From the NCBI RefSeq assembly GCF_002073975.1, contig NZ_CP020384.1:1736001-1800000 (forward strand): a DNA stretch of 64,000 nt. The letters run 5' to 3'. The first letter of the stretch is position 1, and each line of letters opens with the position of its first letter. The notes under the pieces were generated by a model. The model searched no databases, had not been told where the DNA came from, and saw only the letters and a program-made list of their open reading frames with translations. The DNA is from Rhodovulum sp. MB263. GTDB taxonomy: Bacteria; Pseudomonadota; Alphaproteobacteria; Rhodobacterales; Rhodobacteraceae. Below are positions 46,279 through 55,297 of this stretch, piece after piece. Made by a program: the position numbers and the translations under genes.

Positions 46279-47334
46279 TCAGTGGCCCCAGGTCTTTTCA
46301 AGCACCCGCAGCCAGTTGCCCTGACAGATCCGCGCGATCAGCTCGGGCCCGTAGCCATGCGCCTTCATCGCTCGTCGCAGCGCCGGAAGGCCTGCCGCCG
46401 TGCCGATCGCGGATGGGATCAATGCCCCGTCGAAATCCGAGCCGAGCCCGACCCGGGACTCGCCCAGCCGGTCCAGAAGATGGTCGAGATGGCGCAGCAT
46501 GTCGTCAAGGCCGGTATCGATCATGCGACCATCCGGTCTGAGAAAGGCCGTGGCGTAATTCAGCCCGACCATACCGTCGCTGGCGGCGATGGCGTCGAGC
46601 TGGGCATCGGTCAGGTTGCGGGCATGCGGACAGATCGCATGGGCGTTGGAATGGGTGGCGACCAGCGGCGCGTCCGAGTGCTTCGCGACATCCCAGAACC
46701 CCGCCATCGTCATATGCGACAGATCGAGCATGATCTTCAGGTCATTGCAGCGCCGGACCAGCGCCACGCCCAGATCGGTCAGACCGCCGCCGGTATCGCC
46801 ATCGGACGGATAACGGAAGGGCACGCCCTCGCCGAAGATCGTCGGTCGGCTCCAGACCGGACCGAGCGAACGCAGCCCGGCGCCATGCAGCACGTCGAGA
46901 GTGATCAGCTCGGGGTCGATGGCCTCGGCGCCCTCCATGTGCAGGACGGCGGCCAGCTTGCGTTCGACCATGGTGATATGGATCTCGGCGGCGCTGCGGC
47001 AGATCTTCAGCGCGCCCAGCTCTTCCAGCCGCTCGAGCGTCGCGACCTGTGCCATCGCGACCTGCAGCGCCTGGTCCTGGGCCACGGGCTCGGGCAGGGG
47101 CAGGTCATAACTGTCGCGGCTCATCTCGTCGTGATCGGTATCGCCTTCCCCGGAGGGGACATAGACCGCGAAGAACCCGCCGCCGAGCCCGCCCGCGCGC
47201 GCCTTGGGCAGATCGATATGGCCTGCGCCGCCGGTCAGGAAGGTTTCGGCGGCCTTGGGCCCACCGGCGCGATAAAGCCTCAGAAGCACGTCATTATGGC
47301 CGTCGAACACGGCCGGAAGGGTCTCGGGGTCCAC
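46279..47334 (-). CDS. M19 (renal-type) membrane dipeptidase homologue
   Basis: A 351-residue zinc dipeptidase; start is GTG with GGAG 6 bases upstream. Metal-binding pattern FDGHNDVLLRLY near the N-terminus, the LDLSHMTMAGFWDVA block, ATHSNAHAICPHARNLTD and GLGSDFDGA are all present. There is no signal peptide, so unlike the mammalian enzyme it is cytoplasmic and would hydrolyse dipeptides brought in by the downstream transporter. It is the first gene of that operon, 98 bases before the binding protein. Confidence 0.9.
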   Translation of the reverse strand: MDPETLPAVFDGHNDVLLRLYRAGGPKAAETFLTGGAGHIDLPKARAGGLGGGFFAVYVPSGEGDTDHDEMSRDSYDLPLPEPVAQDQALQVAMAQVATLERLEELGALKICRSAAEIHITMVERKLAAVLHMEGAEAIDPELITLDVLHGAGLRSLGPVWSRPTIFGEGVPFRYPSDGDTGGGLTDLGVALVRRCNDLKIMLDLSHMTMAGFWDVAKHSDAPLVATHSNAHAICPHARNLTDAQLDAIAASDGMVGLNYATAFLRPDGRMIDTGLDDMLRHLDHLLDRLGESRVGLGSDFDGALIPSAIGTAAGLPALRRAMKAHGYGPELIARICQGNWLRVLEKTWGH

Positions 47335-47400
47335 GAAGATCTCCGGTATTGGCGGGTCAGAAGATCTGACTTACCTGGGCAAGTTAGCTAAAATTCGGAC

Positions 47401-47431
47401 GACCGAAAGCCCGAATTCGGACCTTTCGGTC
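47401..47431. promoter_or_regulatory. 31-bp palindrome upstream of the peptide-import operon, likely operator
   Basis: GACCGAAAG-C-CCGAATTCGG-AC-CTTTCGGTC is a near-perfect inverted repeat centred on GAATTC, 67-97 bases before the dipeptidase GTG. The half AATTCGGAC is repeated just beside it (about 47391-47400). T runs are on the wrong side for a terminator of either strand, so an operator for a regulator of the operon is the likelier reading. Confidence 0.5.
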
Positions 47432-48038
47432 AAAAAACGATGGTCAGCTTGCCTGTCTCGCGGGCTGTCACGGCAAAGGCGGCCTTCTTCGCGGACGACC
47501 ATGTTGACCTGGGCGGGATCGATCAGCTCGGGGCTCATCTGACAGGGAATGGTCCCCAATTCGCAGATCGCGGTCCTCTGGTCGATGCGCCGTAATCGTC
47601 CGACCGGTCAGTGCATCGAGTGCGCAGGCCTTGCCCGCCCCGATCAGCCTGCAACCTGTTTCACGGCCCGAATTGGCAGGCGGCGTCCCGGTCGCCTTGC
47701 GGATCATCGTCTTCGGCAGGATGTCGCGTGTCATCAGGATCGGCAGCCGCATCTGGGCCAGCGAATGGCGCGCGTGCAAGGGTCATGGCGGGGCCGGACA
47801 AGGTTGCGACGGAGGGGGATAGACCGCCTCGAATTCGTGCGAATTTCACGAAGCAAGTTATTGTTTATAAATAATATTTTGATGTATGACTTTTATCCCG
47901 AGATCTCCTTCGGCCGGGTGGTGTCGGGGCGGTGCCGATTTCTTCGGCCGTCAGTGCGGATCGCGGCAGCGGATATCGCCCTGTGTTCCGCCCCGGCGGT
48001 CGCGTGGCTTTCATGGCCAGCAGGTGACCCGGTCGCGA
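47432..48038. other. Gene-poor region, possible relic
   Basis: About 600 bases without a gene I can name. Minus-strand open frames at 47468-47779 and 47371-47559 overlap end to end in different frames and read as partly protein-like (for example SGRETGCRLIGAGKACALDALTG), which could be a decayed gene. An AT-rich patch (about 47858-47890) follows. Confidence 0.3.
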
Positions 48039-48539
48039 CTAGATCCCGCTTGGCATCGTCCCGATGGCGGCCAGCCCGAGATAGAGGATCAGGGCCGGGC
48101 CAAGCGCAAGCCCCATCGGAAAGTCGCGTGTGTCCCAGGAGGCCCAGTCGGGCAGCGCCCGGCGCAGCGCGGGAATCCGGCGCATCAGGCGATGCGCGGC
48201 GAAGCTTGCCGGGATCGTCGCGGCCAGCAGGAACAGGAAGGCGCCGATATCGGGCGGGGCGATCAGGGGGGCCATCGCCGCCGAGAATTTGGCATCTCCC
48301 GCGCCGACCGCGCCGGTCATGTTCAGCACGAACCCCAGCACCAGCACCACCGCCAGATGCACCCAGCGCCAGGCCCAGGCGGAAAGCGGCAGTGCCGCGA
48401 GCCCGACCAGCGCATAGATGGCGATCAGGGCCAGTCCCGCCCGGTTCGGAATGGTCATGGTCCGGAGGTCGCTGATCGCGGCCCAAAGCGCGATCGGAGC
48501 CGCGAAGGGCAGGAACCAGAGTGCTGCCACCGTCGCCAA
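48039..48539 (-). CDS. cpaA: Type IV prepilin peptidase, CpaA/TadV type
   Basis: A 166-residue polytopic membrane protein of the short A24 peptidase family. The two catalytic aspartates are in ISDLRTMTIPN and GAGDAKF (GxGD motif). It lacks the methylase domain of PilD, as in Tad systems, and would cleave the Flp pre-pilin encoded at 51400. The open frame starts at a TTG; a GTG three codons in (48530) is an equally good start. Confidence 0.83.
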   Translation of the reverse strand: MATVAALWFLPFAAPIALWAAISDLRTMTIPNRAGLALIAIYALVGLAALPLSAWAWRWVHLAVVLVLGFVLNMTGAVGAGDAKFSAAMAPLIAPPDIGAFLFLLAATIPASFAAHRLMRRIPALRRALPDWASWDTRDFPMGLALGPALILYLGLAAIGTMPSGI

Positions 48540-48543
48540 GGGC

Positions 48544-48963
48544 CTAGCCTTGCGCCTGCGCGGTCAGTACCGGCATGTGGTAAGGCCGGGCGTGCCCGGT
48601 CAGGGTCATCCGGATTACCGGAAGCTCGTATTTCCGCTGCACGCCGCGGACCCGGACCGGAGTGTTCCTGGCGGTGAAAAGCCGGGGGGCGCAGGTCGGC
48701 GCGTTCACGAACAGCCGCCCGGCGCCGTTGAAATCGCCGCGCGTCAGCCTGGAATATTCCCAAGTGTTGAAGACAGCTGCGGGGGTGGTGGTCAGCCCGG
48801 CCGCGGCTTTGCAGAAGCTGTCGGCCATCGCCCATTCGCGCTTGCCATCGTCCAAGATCGTCTCCAGCCGGTGGGGCTGACAGGTCTCGAAGGCGGTCGG
48901 GGGGCTGCCGGGCTCGGCCTTGTCCCGGTCGCCGATCCGTATCAGCGCGTCGGCATGTTTCAT
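48544..48963 (-). CDS. Hypothetical protein between cpaE and cpaA
   Basis: A 139-residue protein with no membrane segment and no family I recognise. The frame stays open upstream of the ATG back to just after the cpaE stop (HVFTRQTRRPAEPDDAY), but without a standard start codon, so this may be the tail of a longer gene truncated by the same deletion that removed cpaF and tadBC. Features: two cysteines, a hydrophobic beta-rich C-terminal third. Confidence 0.4.
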   Translation of the reverse strand: MKHADALIRIGDRDKAEPGSPPTAFETCQPHRLETILDDGKREWAMADSFCKAAAGLTTTPAAVFNTWEYSRLTRGDFNGAGRLFVNAPTCAPRLFTARNTPVRVRGVQRKYELPVIRMTLTGHARPYHMPVLTAQAQG

Positions 48964-49026
48964 CCGGTATGCGTCGTCGGGCTCGGCCGGGCGCCGGGTC
49001 TGTCGCGTGAAAACATGCGCAACGCC

Positions 49027-50289
49027 TTATTGCGGCGCGGCGACCGAAGCCGTTCCGAAATCCTGCAGCGACCTGGCCAGCATCCGGATCTCCTTGCGCA
49101 GAGGCGCCCGGGCGGCGGTTTCGGCCAGGGTCTGGCCATGATCGCCGGCCTTTGTCACCGCCTTGCCGCAATCGGGCAACCGAAGCCCGATGTCGATATC
49201 GAGACTGTCGGCCAGCCGCCGCATCCGGCCGCGGCCCGACAGGTCGGTGAATCCGGGCGCCCGGTTCAGCGCAAAGCGCAGCCTTTCTCGCGGCAGCCCT
49301 TCGGATTTCAGCACCCGGATCACCCGGCGCGCATTCTCTGCCGAGCGCATGTCGAGCTCGAGCAGCGCGAAATAGAGATGCGACTTGTTGAGCACCGCCT
49401 CGGTCCAGTTGACGAGGGTCTTGGGCATGTCGATCACGACGAATTCGAATTGCGACCGGGCCATGTCGATCAGTGTATTGATCTCGTCGGGGCCGACGAT
49501 GCCGAGCGGCAGGATGTCGGCGGGAGCGGTCAGGACGTGGAACGCGTTTCGGTACCGCTGCAGCGCTTGCAGAAAGCCGTCACCATCCATCGCGGCTATG
49601 CCGGAGAGCAGGTCGAAGACCGCGTCCTTGCGCGGCAGGTCGAGATAGGTCGCGGCTGAGCCGAATTGCAGGTCGAGATCGAGAAGACAGACCCGTCCTG
49701 CGGATTTGCGCGCCTCGATCGACAGTTCCATGGCGAGGTTCACCGCGAAGGTCGAGGCGCCGACGCCGCCTGCCAGTCCCTGCACCGGCAGCACCAGCCC
49801 GTCGCGACCCGATCGTGGAAGCCCTGGGCGGGTAGGGTCGGCCGGGGCTGGTCGTGCCGGGGGCAGCGGGGGCGCGGTGCGGGGCCGGCCAAAGCGCTCG
49901 ATCGCCTCATGCAGGGCGCCCTCGGGCAGAGGATAGGGCACGAAATCGTCGGCCCCCTTCCGCATCAGCTGATGCAGCGCGATCGGGCTAAGCCGTTCGG
50001 CAATGACCAGGACCCTGAGATCGTGCCGGGTCGCGGCGCCCACGATCTCGCCGATCTCGGCGATATTGGCCTCGTCGGCATCGCCGACCGCGACCGCGAT
50101 GAATTCGAGGTCGCGTGCCTCGGGCCGGTCCAGGAAATCGGGCGCGTCGGCGAAGGCGATATCGCCCCATCCGTCGCCCAGCTCGGCCTCCATGTCCTTG
50201 ATCAGAAGGTCGAAATTCTGGATGTCCCGCGATACCGTGCAGGCGCGGATCGGAGCCTGATCCGGGATCGGCGCTGGCATGCTCGTCAT
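49027..50289 (-). CDS. cpaE: CpaE/TadZ pilus localisation ATPase
   Basis: A 420-residue protein with an N-terminal receiver-like domain (about 10-130) lacking the full phospho-site, a proline-rich linker, and a MinD/ParA-type ATPase. The Walker A is deviant (QGLAGGVGASTFAVNLA, without the usual lysines), as is common in CpaE/TadZ; LLDLDLQFGSAATYLDL follows. It places the Tad apparatus at the cell pole. The ATG at 50289 is used since the upstream open frame shows no similarity. CpaF, the ATPase normally encoded next, is absent here. Confidence 0.85.
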   Translation of the reverse strand: MTSMPAPIPDQAPIRACTVSRDIQNFDLLIKDMEAELGDGWGDIAFADAPDFLDRPEARDLEFIAVAVGDADEANIAEIGEIVGAATRHDLRVLVIAERLSPIALHQLMRKGADDFVPYPLPEGALHEAIERFGRPRTAPPLPPARPAPADPTRPGLPRSGRDGLVLPVQGLAGGVGASTFAVNLAMELSIEARKSAGRVCLLDLDLQFGSAATYLDLPRKDAVFDLLSGIAAMDGDGFLQALQRYRNAFHVLTAPADILPLGIVGPDEINTLIDMARSQFEFVVIDMPKTLVNWTEAVLNKSHLYFALLELDMRSAENARRVIRVLKSEGLPRERLRFALNRAPGFTDLSGRGRMRRLADSLDIDIGLRLPDCGKAVTKAGDHGQTLAETAARAPLRKEIRMLARSLQDFGTASVAAPQ

Positions 50290-50749
50290 CGTTTCCACGT
50301 CCTTCCACGCAGACCGGGCAGGGCGGCCGCAGAGCCGCTTTCCCGCAGCGTTTGCGTGCGACTCATCTCGCACGCGGATATCCATCATCGGGGCAGGATG
50401 AAGAACAACTTGGACAACATTGCGGCCCGAGCTGCGGAATTGTTCGGAAAAACCTTCGGAATGGGCCCGGGGCGGCAGGATTGTCCTGCAAGATGCGGCC
50501 AGATCATCGCCGGGATCGCAGGGGGGACTCGCCGGGGCCGCATCGGGCCGGGCTATTCCGGGCCTGCAACGGTCTTGGCTGGGCGCTGTCCGGACAGGCC
50601 AGGAGTTGCGCCCATGCATGTGCCCTCGATCGCCATCGGACGCGGCCTGAGGGTCCCGGACAGTTCGGTTGCCGCGCGCCGGTTCTCTCGGTCGGGGCCC
50701 GCGCTCTCTATCGGCGGCCGGGTTGCGCCATGGCATAAGGATCGCCTGC

Positions 50750-51177
50750 CGCCGTGCCCGGCCAGATGCCCGGCAGGCCCGGGCTGACATCGACGCGGAT
50801 CGCGACGGCGGGCATGCCCCTTGTCAGGCGCGAGGTGATGTCGGCATTGGCGCCTGGCCCGGTCGCCTTGACGCGCGGCGGCGGTTCGCCGGCTCCATCG
50901 CGCGCTGGACGGTACGAAATTGCGGCCGACCCTCGTGAAAAAGCGCGTCCCCGCTTTGGAATAGCCCTTCAACATCGCCTTTTTCGGCCAGAGCCCGGCC
51001 GCAATTCCGGTAGGGCGATCTGCTGGCCGTAGCGCCGCGGTTTCCAGGGCGACCTGCCGGGCCTGGGCGGCTGCAGGGGCACGCCTGGTGAAGGTTAAAT
51101 TGCCCTTGCACGATATAGACGACAACGCCCGCCAGGTCGATCCCGATCGACAGGACCGGTCCAAAGGTCCGGCGCAT
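50750..51177 (-). pseudogene. cpaB: cpaB (rcpC) pseudogene, frameshifted and truncated
   Basis: Translating the minus strand in all three frames recovers a CpaB protein in order. The start MRRTFGPVLSIGIDLAGVVVYIVQGQ is in one frame, ARQVALETAALRP and YGQQIALPELRP in the two others, then EGLFQSGDALFHEG-RPQFRTVQRAMEPA back in the first, and KATGPGANADITSRL and TRGMPAVAIRVDVSPGL in a further one. At least three frameshifts are needed, and similarity ends after about 140 of the usual 260-300 residues. CpaB is the periplasmic Tad protein working with the secretin. Its loss implies that the Tad pilus is not assembled, at least from this locus. Confidence 0.75.
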
Positions 51178-51344
51178 GAGATGTCCCGTCGCCGTCGTTC
51201 CCGGGCCGCCCTTCAGGCCGCGAAACGTCCCTTGCCTTGTCGGCCGGGTTGGTCCCGGGCGGCGGAATTCGTGCGATCCCGAGACCTGCGCTTCGATACT
51301 ATTTTGTAAATTCCGTGCCTGCCGGACGGCGCCCGACAGACAGG

Positions 51345-51368
51345 AAAGGCCGCACGCAGGGTGCGGCC
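51345..51368 (-). terminator. Rho-independent terminator of flp
   Basis: On the minus strand GGCCGCAC-CCTGC-GTGCGGCC is followed by TTTCC, 31 bases past the flp stop. A strong 8-bp stem with a short T tract. Confidence 0.6.
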
Positions 51369-51399
51369 CTGGCAATGTCCGGACACAGGCCCGGGCCGG

Positions 51400-51612
51400 T
51401 CATTCGCTCCAGCCGAGCGTGCCCCGTTCGGCAACCGAGGCCCCCGACCGGGACTCCGAGAAGCTGTCGCCCAGATCGTTCACGCCGGGGCCGAAGGTGG
51501 CCAGAACGGCGATGCCAAGGCCGATGATGGCTGCGGTCAGGACCACCCAGTCGACGGTTGCGGTGCCTGACTCGGCTTTGGCGAAGGTCCTGAGGATGTC
51601 GAAGAGTTTCAT
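51400..51612 (-). CDS. flp: Flp-family type IVb pilin
   Basis: A 70-residue pre-pilin. A short basic leader (MKLFDILRTFAKAE) ends at a glycine, then comes the Flp core TATVDWVVLTAAIIGLGIAVLATFG with the negative residue and tryptophan typical of alphaproteobacterial Flp. GGAGGGG precedes the ATG. It is intact although the neighbouring cpaB is broken. Its leader would be cleaved by the CpaA-type peptidase at 48039. Confidence 0.88.
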   Translation of the reverse strand: MKLFDILRTFAKAESGTATVDWVVLTAAIIGLGIAVLATFGPGVNDLGDSFSESRSGASVAERGTLGWSE

Positions 51613-52011
51613 GTTTGCTGCCCCTCCAGAAGGTGGTCGTTCGGCTCGGGTGACAATGGATGAAGCGCCGGGCCTCCCGGGGGACGTCCTCTCAACCGCT
51701 TCGGCCCGTCCATCAGGCCCGTAAAATCAGGCGAGAGTTGGGCTCGGCTTTGGCAATTTTCACCAGGTCGGGAACACTGTCGAAGCCTTAGGAAAACGTA
51801 CGGGAATGAATTAACAATTCCTGCGAAACGGTTGCGAAAACAGGATTTCATCCCGATAGATATGGGTCTGGAGGGGCAGGGGTGAAGACGGGCAGGATCG
51901 AAACCGGCCGGTCCGGAAAACGCAAAGCACGCCGACGCCAACAGGGACGGATCCGGCGTGCCAGCCGCGGGGCCCCGGCCCCGGGGCCGGACCCGGACGA
52001 CGCGACAACTC
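51613..52011. other. Intergenic region upstream of flp
   Basis: About 400 bases holding the flp leader, with an AT-rich patch near 51780-51850 where its promoter probably lies. No gene seen. Confidence 0.4.
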
Positions 52012-52749
52012 TCAGACCGAGAGTTTCTTGAACACCCGTTCCGGGATCAGCCGGATGATGCCCATGATCCCCATCCAGAAGACTGGCGTGTAGATCACGT
52101 TGCGCTGTTTTTCGAGCGCGCTCAGGATGTCATCGGCGACCTTGTCGGGCGAGGCCACGAGGAACATGCCCTCGATGCCCCAGGTCATCGCGGTGTCGGT
52201 AAAGCCGGGCTTGACCGTCAGCACATGCCCGCCCGCGCGGCCCAGCCGGTTGCGCAGCCCCGACAGATAGGTCGCAAAGGCCGCCTTGGCCGCGCCATAG
52301 ACATAGTTGCCGATTCGCCCGCGATCGCCCGCGACCGAGCCCACGCCGATGACGGTGCCCGCGCCGCGGGCCTCGATGATCGGGGCGAGCCCCTGCAAGA
52401 CACGGGCCGGGCCGGTGAAGCTGTCGGTGACGACGCCCCCGATCAGGCCGGGATCGGCGTCGATCTCGGCCTGGGGCGGCATCGAGCCCACGAAGACCGC
52501 TGCCGAGACCGTGCCTTCGCAGGCCTCGGCCCGGGCGAGGATGGGCGCCAGGCAGGCCGGGTCGCGTGCATCGAAGCGGATGGTTTCGGCGACGGCCGCG
52601 CCGCGGACGCGCGCATCGGCCGCGTCGCGTTCGAGATCGGCAAGCTCGCGCCCGGCGAGGATCACCCCGTCACCACGGGCTGCCAGCCGGCGCACCAGCG
52701 CCCGTGCCATCGAGGACGAGGCCCCGAGAATGATCCAGGTCTCTGCCAT
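52012..52749 (-). CDS. Short-chain dehydrogenase, DprE2-like keto-reductase
   Basis: A 245-residue SDR protein with the cofactor motif IILGASSSMARALVRRLAARG, active-site region GVGSVAGDRGRIGNYVYGAAKAAF (Ser, Tyr-x3-Lys), and an extended hydrophobic C-terminus (PVFWMGIMGIIRLIPERVFKKL) that likely touches the membrane. Its start overlaps the stop of the DprE1-like gene (TGATG). In mycobacteria this pair epimerises decaprenyl-phospho-ribose to arabinose: DprE1 oxidises C2 and DprE2 reduces the ketone. The actual lipid sugar here is unknown. Confidence 0.75.
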   Translation of the reverse strand: MAETWIILGASSSMARALVRRLAARGDGVILAGRELADLERDAADARVRGAAVAETIRFDARDPACLAPILARAEACEGTVSAAVFVGSMPPQAEIDADPGLIGGVVTDSFTGPARVLQGLAPIIEARGAGTVIGVGSVAGDRGRIGNYVYGAAKAAFATYLSGLRNRLGRAGGHVLTVKPGFTDTAMTWGIEGMFLVASPDKVADDILSALEKQRNVIYTPVFWMGIMGIIRLIPERVFKKLSV

Positions 52750-54059
52750 CACAGGCTCCTCAGGTGCAGGCGCCGCACCAGATCGGTGGCCAGACGCGCC
52801 TCGGGATCGGCCTTGGCCGCCTCGGCGCGCCAGGCCTCCAGTTCGGGATACATCGCGGCCATGCTTTCGGGGCGGGCCAGCGCGTCCTTGGCCAGATAGA
52901 TCCGCCCGCCTGCGGCCAGCACCTGATCCTCGAGCCTGGCGTAGAGCGTGGGGACCCTGGCGCGGGCGGGCATGTCGACCGCCAGCGTGTAACCCTCCAT
53001 CGGGAAGGACAGATGCCCGGCCCGGCCCGGCCCCATCCGTTTCAGGACCGCGAGCGGCGAGGCGATGCCGCCCCGCGCGATGGTGCTCAGGATCTCCTTC
53101 AGCGCGGCCGCCCGGTCGGCGGGCAGCACGCATTGGAACTGGTGGAAGCCGCGCTTACCATATAGCCGGTTCCAGTCGCTCAGCGCATCGAGCGGGAAGA
53201 AGAAATCGTCCAGCGCGCGGGTCCGCTTGCGGCCGCCATCGGGCACGCCCGATCCGTACCAGCGGTTGAAGATCTTCACCACCGGTCGGGACAACAGCGC
53301 GTTGGGCGCGTCGAAGGGCACGGGCTTCCGTTTGCGCTCGGGGCCGGGGCGGGTGCCCTCGACCAATGTGGCCTCCTCGAGAATGCCGCGCCCGAGCCGC
53401 TTGCGTTTCGCCGTCGCGTCGATCCAGCCCACCGCGAATTCGGCCTTCGAGGCGTCGAGCGCGGCGATGAAGCTGTCGAAATCCGGCATCGCGGTTTCCA
53501 GCACCTTCATCCGCTGGCCGGGGATCGTCCTGAGCTGCAGCCGTGCCGAGAGGATGGCGCCGGTCTGGCCGAGACCGCCCATCGTGGCGCGGAACAGGTC
53601 CGGATCGGAGGCCGGGCTCACCTCGCGCGGGCCTGCGGCGGTCATCAGCGTCACCGCCAGCACATGCTGGCCGAAACTGCCCGCACCATGATGGTTCTTG
53701 CCATGCACGTCATTGGCGATGCAGCCGCCGACCGTCGCAAGGCCGGTGCCGGGCATCACCGCGGGCATCCAGCCGCGCGGCGCCAGAAGTTTCAGCAGCG
53801 CGCCGATGCTGGCGCCGGCCTCGACCTCGATCACGCCGGTCTCGGGATCGAAGGCCAGAAGCCGGTCCATCCGCGTCATCCGGATCGCGGCGCCGCCGTC
53901 ATTCAGCGGGCTGTCGCCATAAGAGCGGCAATTGCCGATGGCGGGCCCGCCTTCGGCCAGCGCCTCGGTCAGGGCCGAAACCCGTTCCGGCCGGGCGATC
54001 CGGCCATGGGCCCGAAGCGCCCGGCCCCATCCGGCATAATCAGCGGTTTTCCACTGCAT
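52749..54059 (-). CDS. FAD-dependent oxidase, DprE1-like
   Basis: A 436-residue vanillyl-alcohol-oxidase-type flavoprotein. FAD-binding segments NCRSYGDSPLND and PGTGLATVGGCIANDVHGKNHHGAGSFG match decaprenylphosphoryl-ribose 2-oxidase closely, and the C-terminal substrate region includes HQFQCVLPADR and VDMPARARVPTLY. The N-terminal WGR-like motif (YAGWGRALRAHGRI) is also shared with DprE1. It overlaps the flippase-like gene by 20 bases and the reductase by a few bases. Confidence 0.78.
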   Translation of the reverse strand: MQWKTADYAGWGRALRAHGRIARPERVSALTEALAEGGPAIGNCRSYGDSPLNDGGAAIRMTRMDRLLAFDPETGVIEVEAGASIGALLKLLAPRGWMPAVMPGTGLATVGGCIANDVHGKNHHGAGSFGQHVLAVTLMTAAGPREVSPASDPDLFRATMGGLGQTGAILSARLQLRTIPGQRMKVLETAMPDFDSFIAALDASKAEFAVGWIDATAKRKRLGRGILEEATLVEGTRPGPERKRKPVPFDAPNALLSRPVVKIFNRWYGSGVPDGGRKRTRALDDFFFPLDALSDWNRLYGKRGFHQFQCVLPADRAAALKEILSTIARGGIASPLAVLKRMGPGRAGHLSFPMEGYTLAVDMPARARVPTLYARLEDQVLAAGGRIYLAKDALARPESMAAMYPELEAWRAEAAKADPEARLATDLVRRLHLRSL

Positions 54060-55041
54060 CCACTGTCCTTTTCGACATTCGTTCCGCCACGGGAAAGACC
54101 AGGGCGCCGATCCCGATCGCGAACCACAAGGTGGTGATCCGGATCACCGCCGTGGCCGCGACCGAAGTTTCCAGCGGCAGGCCCTCGAGTGCAAGAAGCG
54201 CAATCATCGCAGCCTCGGCGCCGCCCAGCCCCCCCGGCGCACCTGTCAGCCCGCCCGCCAGCGTGGCGAAGACGAAGATGCCGACGGCCTTCCAGAGCCC
54301 GATATCGGCGCCGAGCCAGATCAGCAGTTGATGAAAGGCATAGCCCTCGGCCATCCAGCCCAGAGAGCCCAGCAGGATCGAGACGGCCAGCAGCCGGGCA
54401 TCGGCGAAGCGGCCCAATGTCCGCGCCATTCTGCGAAGCCGCCCGAACAGCCGTGGCCAGCGACCGAAGATCCGGTAGCCGCGCGTCACCAGCGCTGCCA
54501 TCAACCGGCCATTGGTCGCGACGGCGGCGGCGGCAAGCGCAAGGACCGCAACCGGGATCGCGCCCGCGATGTGACCTGCGGACAGCGCCAGAGCCAGGCA
54601 GAGGATCAGCGCCATCGCCACCAGATCGGCGGCGCGGTCCATCACGAAGAGCGGCGCCGAGCGTTCCAGCGGCAGCCCGGTCTCGCGCCTTATCCAGCGC
54701 ACCCGCACCAGTTCTCCAAGCCGTCCGGGCGTCGCGATCATCAGGAAGCCGCCGAGATAATGGCGGATGTCGCGCCAGAGCCCCGGCGGCAGGCCGAGCT
54801 GTCGCCCGAAGGCATGCCAGCGCAGCGCGCGCAAAAGGTAGTTGATCAGCGACAGACCCAGAAGTGCGGCGCCCTGGATCGGGCCCAGCCGGGACAGCTG
54901 GGCCATGGTGTGATCCCATCCGGTGGCCGTGGCGAGCCCTGCCAGGCCGATCAGCACCAGCGCCAGAAGGCCCGCCATCACCAGGGCGTCGCGCAGTCGG
55001 CGCGAGGCGGGCGGGGCGGAGGAGAGCGATGTTCCGGTCAT
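54040..55041 (-). CDS. Flippase-like membrane protein, LPG_synthase_TM/UPF0104 family
   Basis: A 333-residue protein with about eight membrane helices. Family motifs: SLINYLLRALRW, GGFLMIATPGRLGELVRVRW, FVMDRAADLVAMALI, and GGLTGAPGGLGGAEAAMIALL. This family lies next to lipid-linked sugar genes and is suspected of moving polyprenyl-sugar lipids across the membrane. Here it is the first gene of the DprE1/DprE2-like set. A GTG at 55080 would add 13 residues; the ATG at 55041 fits the family better. Confidence 0.72.
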   Translation of the reverse strand: MTGTSLSSAPPASRRLRDALVMAGLLALVLIGLAGLATATGWDHTMAQLSRLGPIQGAALLGLSLINYLLRALRWHAFGRQLGLPPGLWRDIRHYLGGFLMIATPGRLGELVRVRWIRRETGLPLERSAPLFVMDRAADLVAMALILCLALALSAGHIAGAIPVAVLALAAAAVATNGRLMAALVTRGYRIFGRWPRLFGRLRRMARTLGRFADARLLAVSILLGSLGWMAEGYAFHQLLIWLGADIGLWKAVGIFVFATLAGGLTGAPGGLGGAEAAMIALLALEGLPLETSVAATAVIRITTLWFAIGIGALVFPVAERMSKRTVDAVENR

Positions 55042-55297
55042 AGAGGCGTCACCCGTTTGCTGTCTCCGGCCAGATAGCACGGGAAGTGCTGCGGAATGCG
55101 AACCGTTTCCGCCAAAATCCGGCGATTGTTCCGTTGGTGGTTGGATGTGGCGAATTTCTGACGTCTATATGTGCGTATACGAACCTAAATTGCATCAATA
55201 TCACCTTTCTGTGCGTTGAATTCGGATAAAGCTGGTGCCATCTATGCCTCATCCGACGGCATCGAGCCGCCGAAATGCACATAAAAGGAACAAAACC

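Noticed and set aside
47401-47431. Rho-independent terminator
   Set aside because: The dyad is strong, but T runs precede rather than follow it in both directions.
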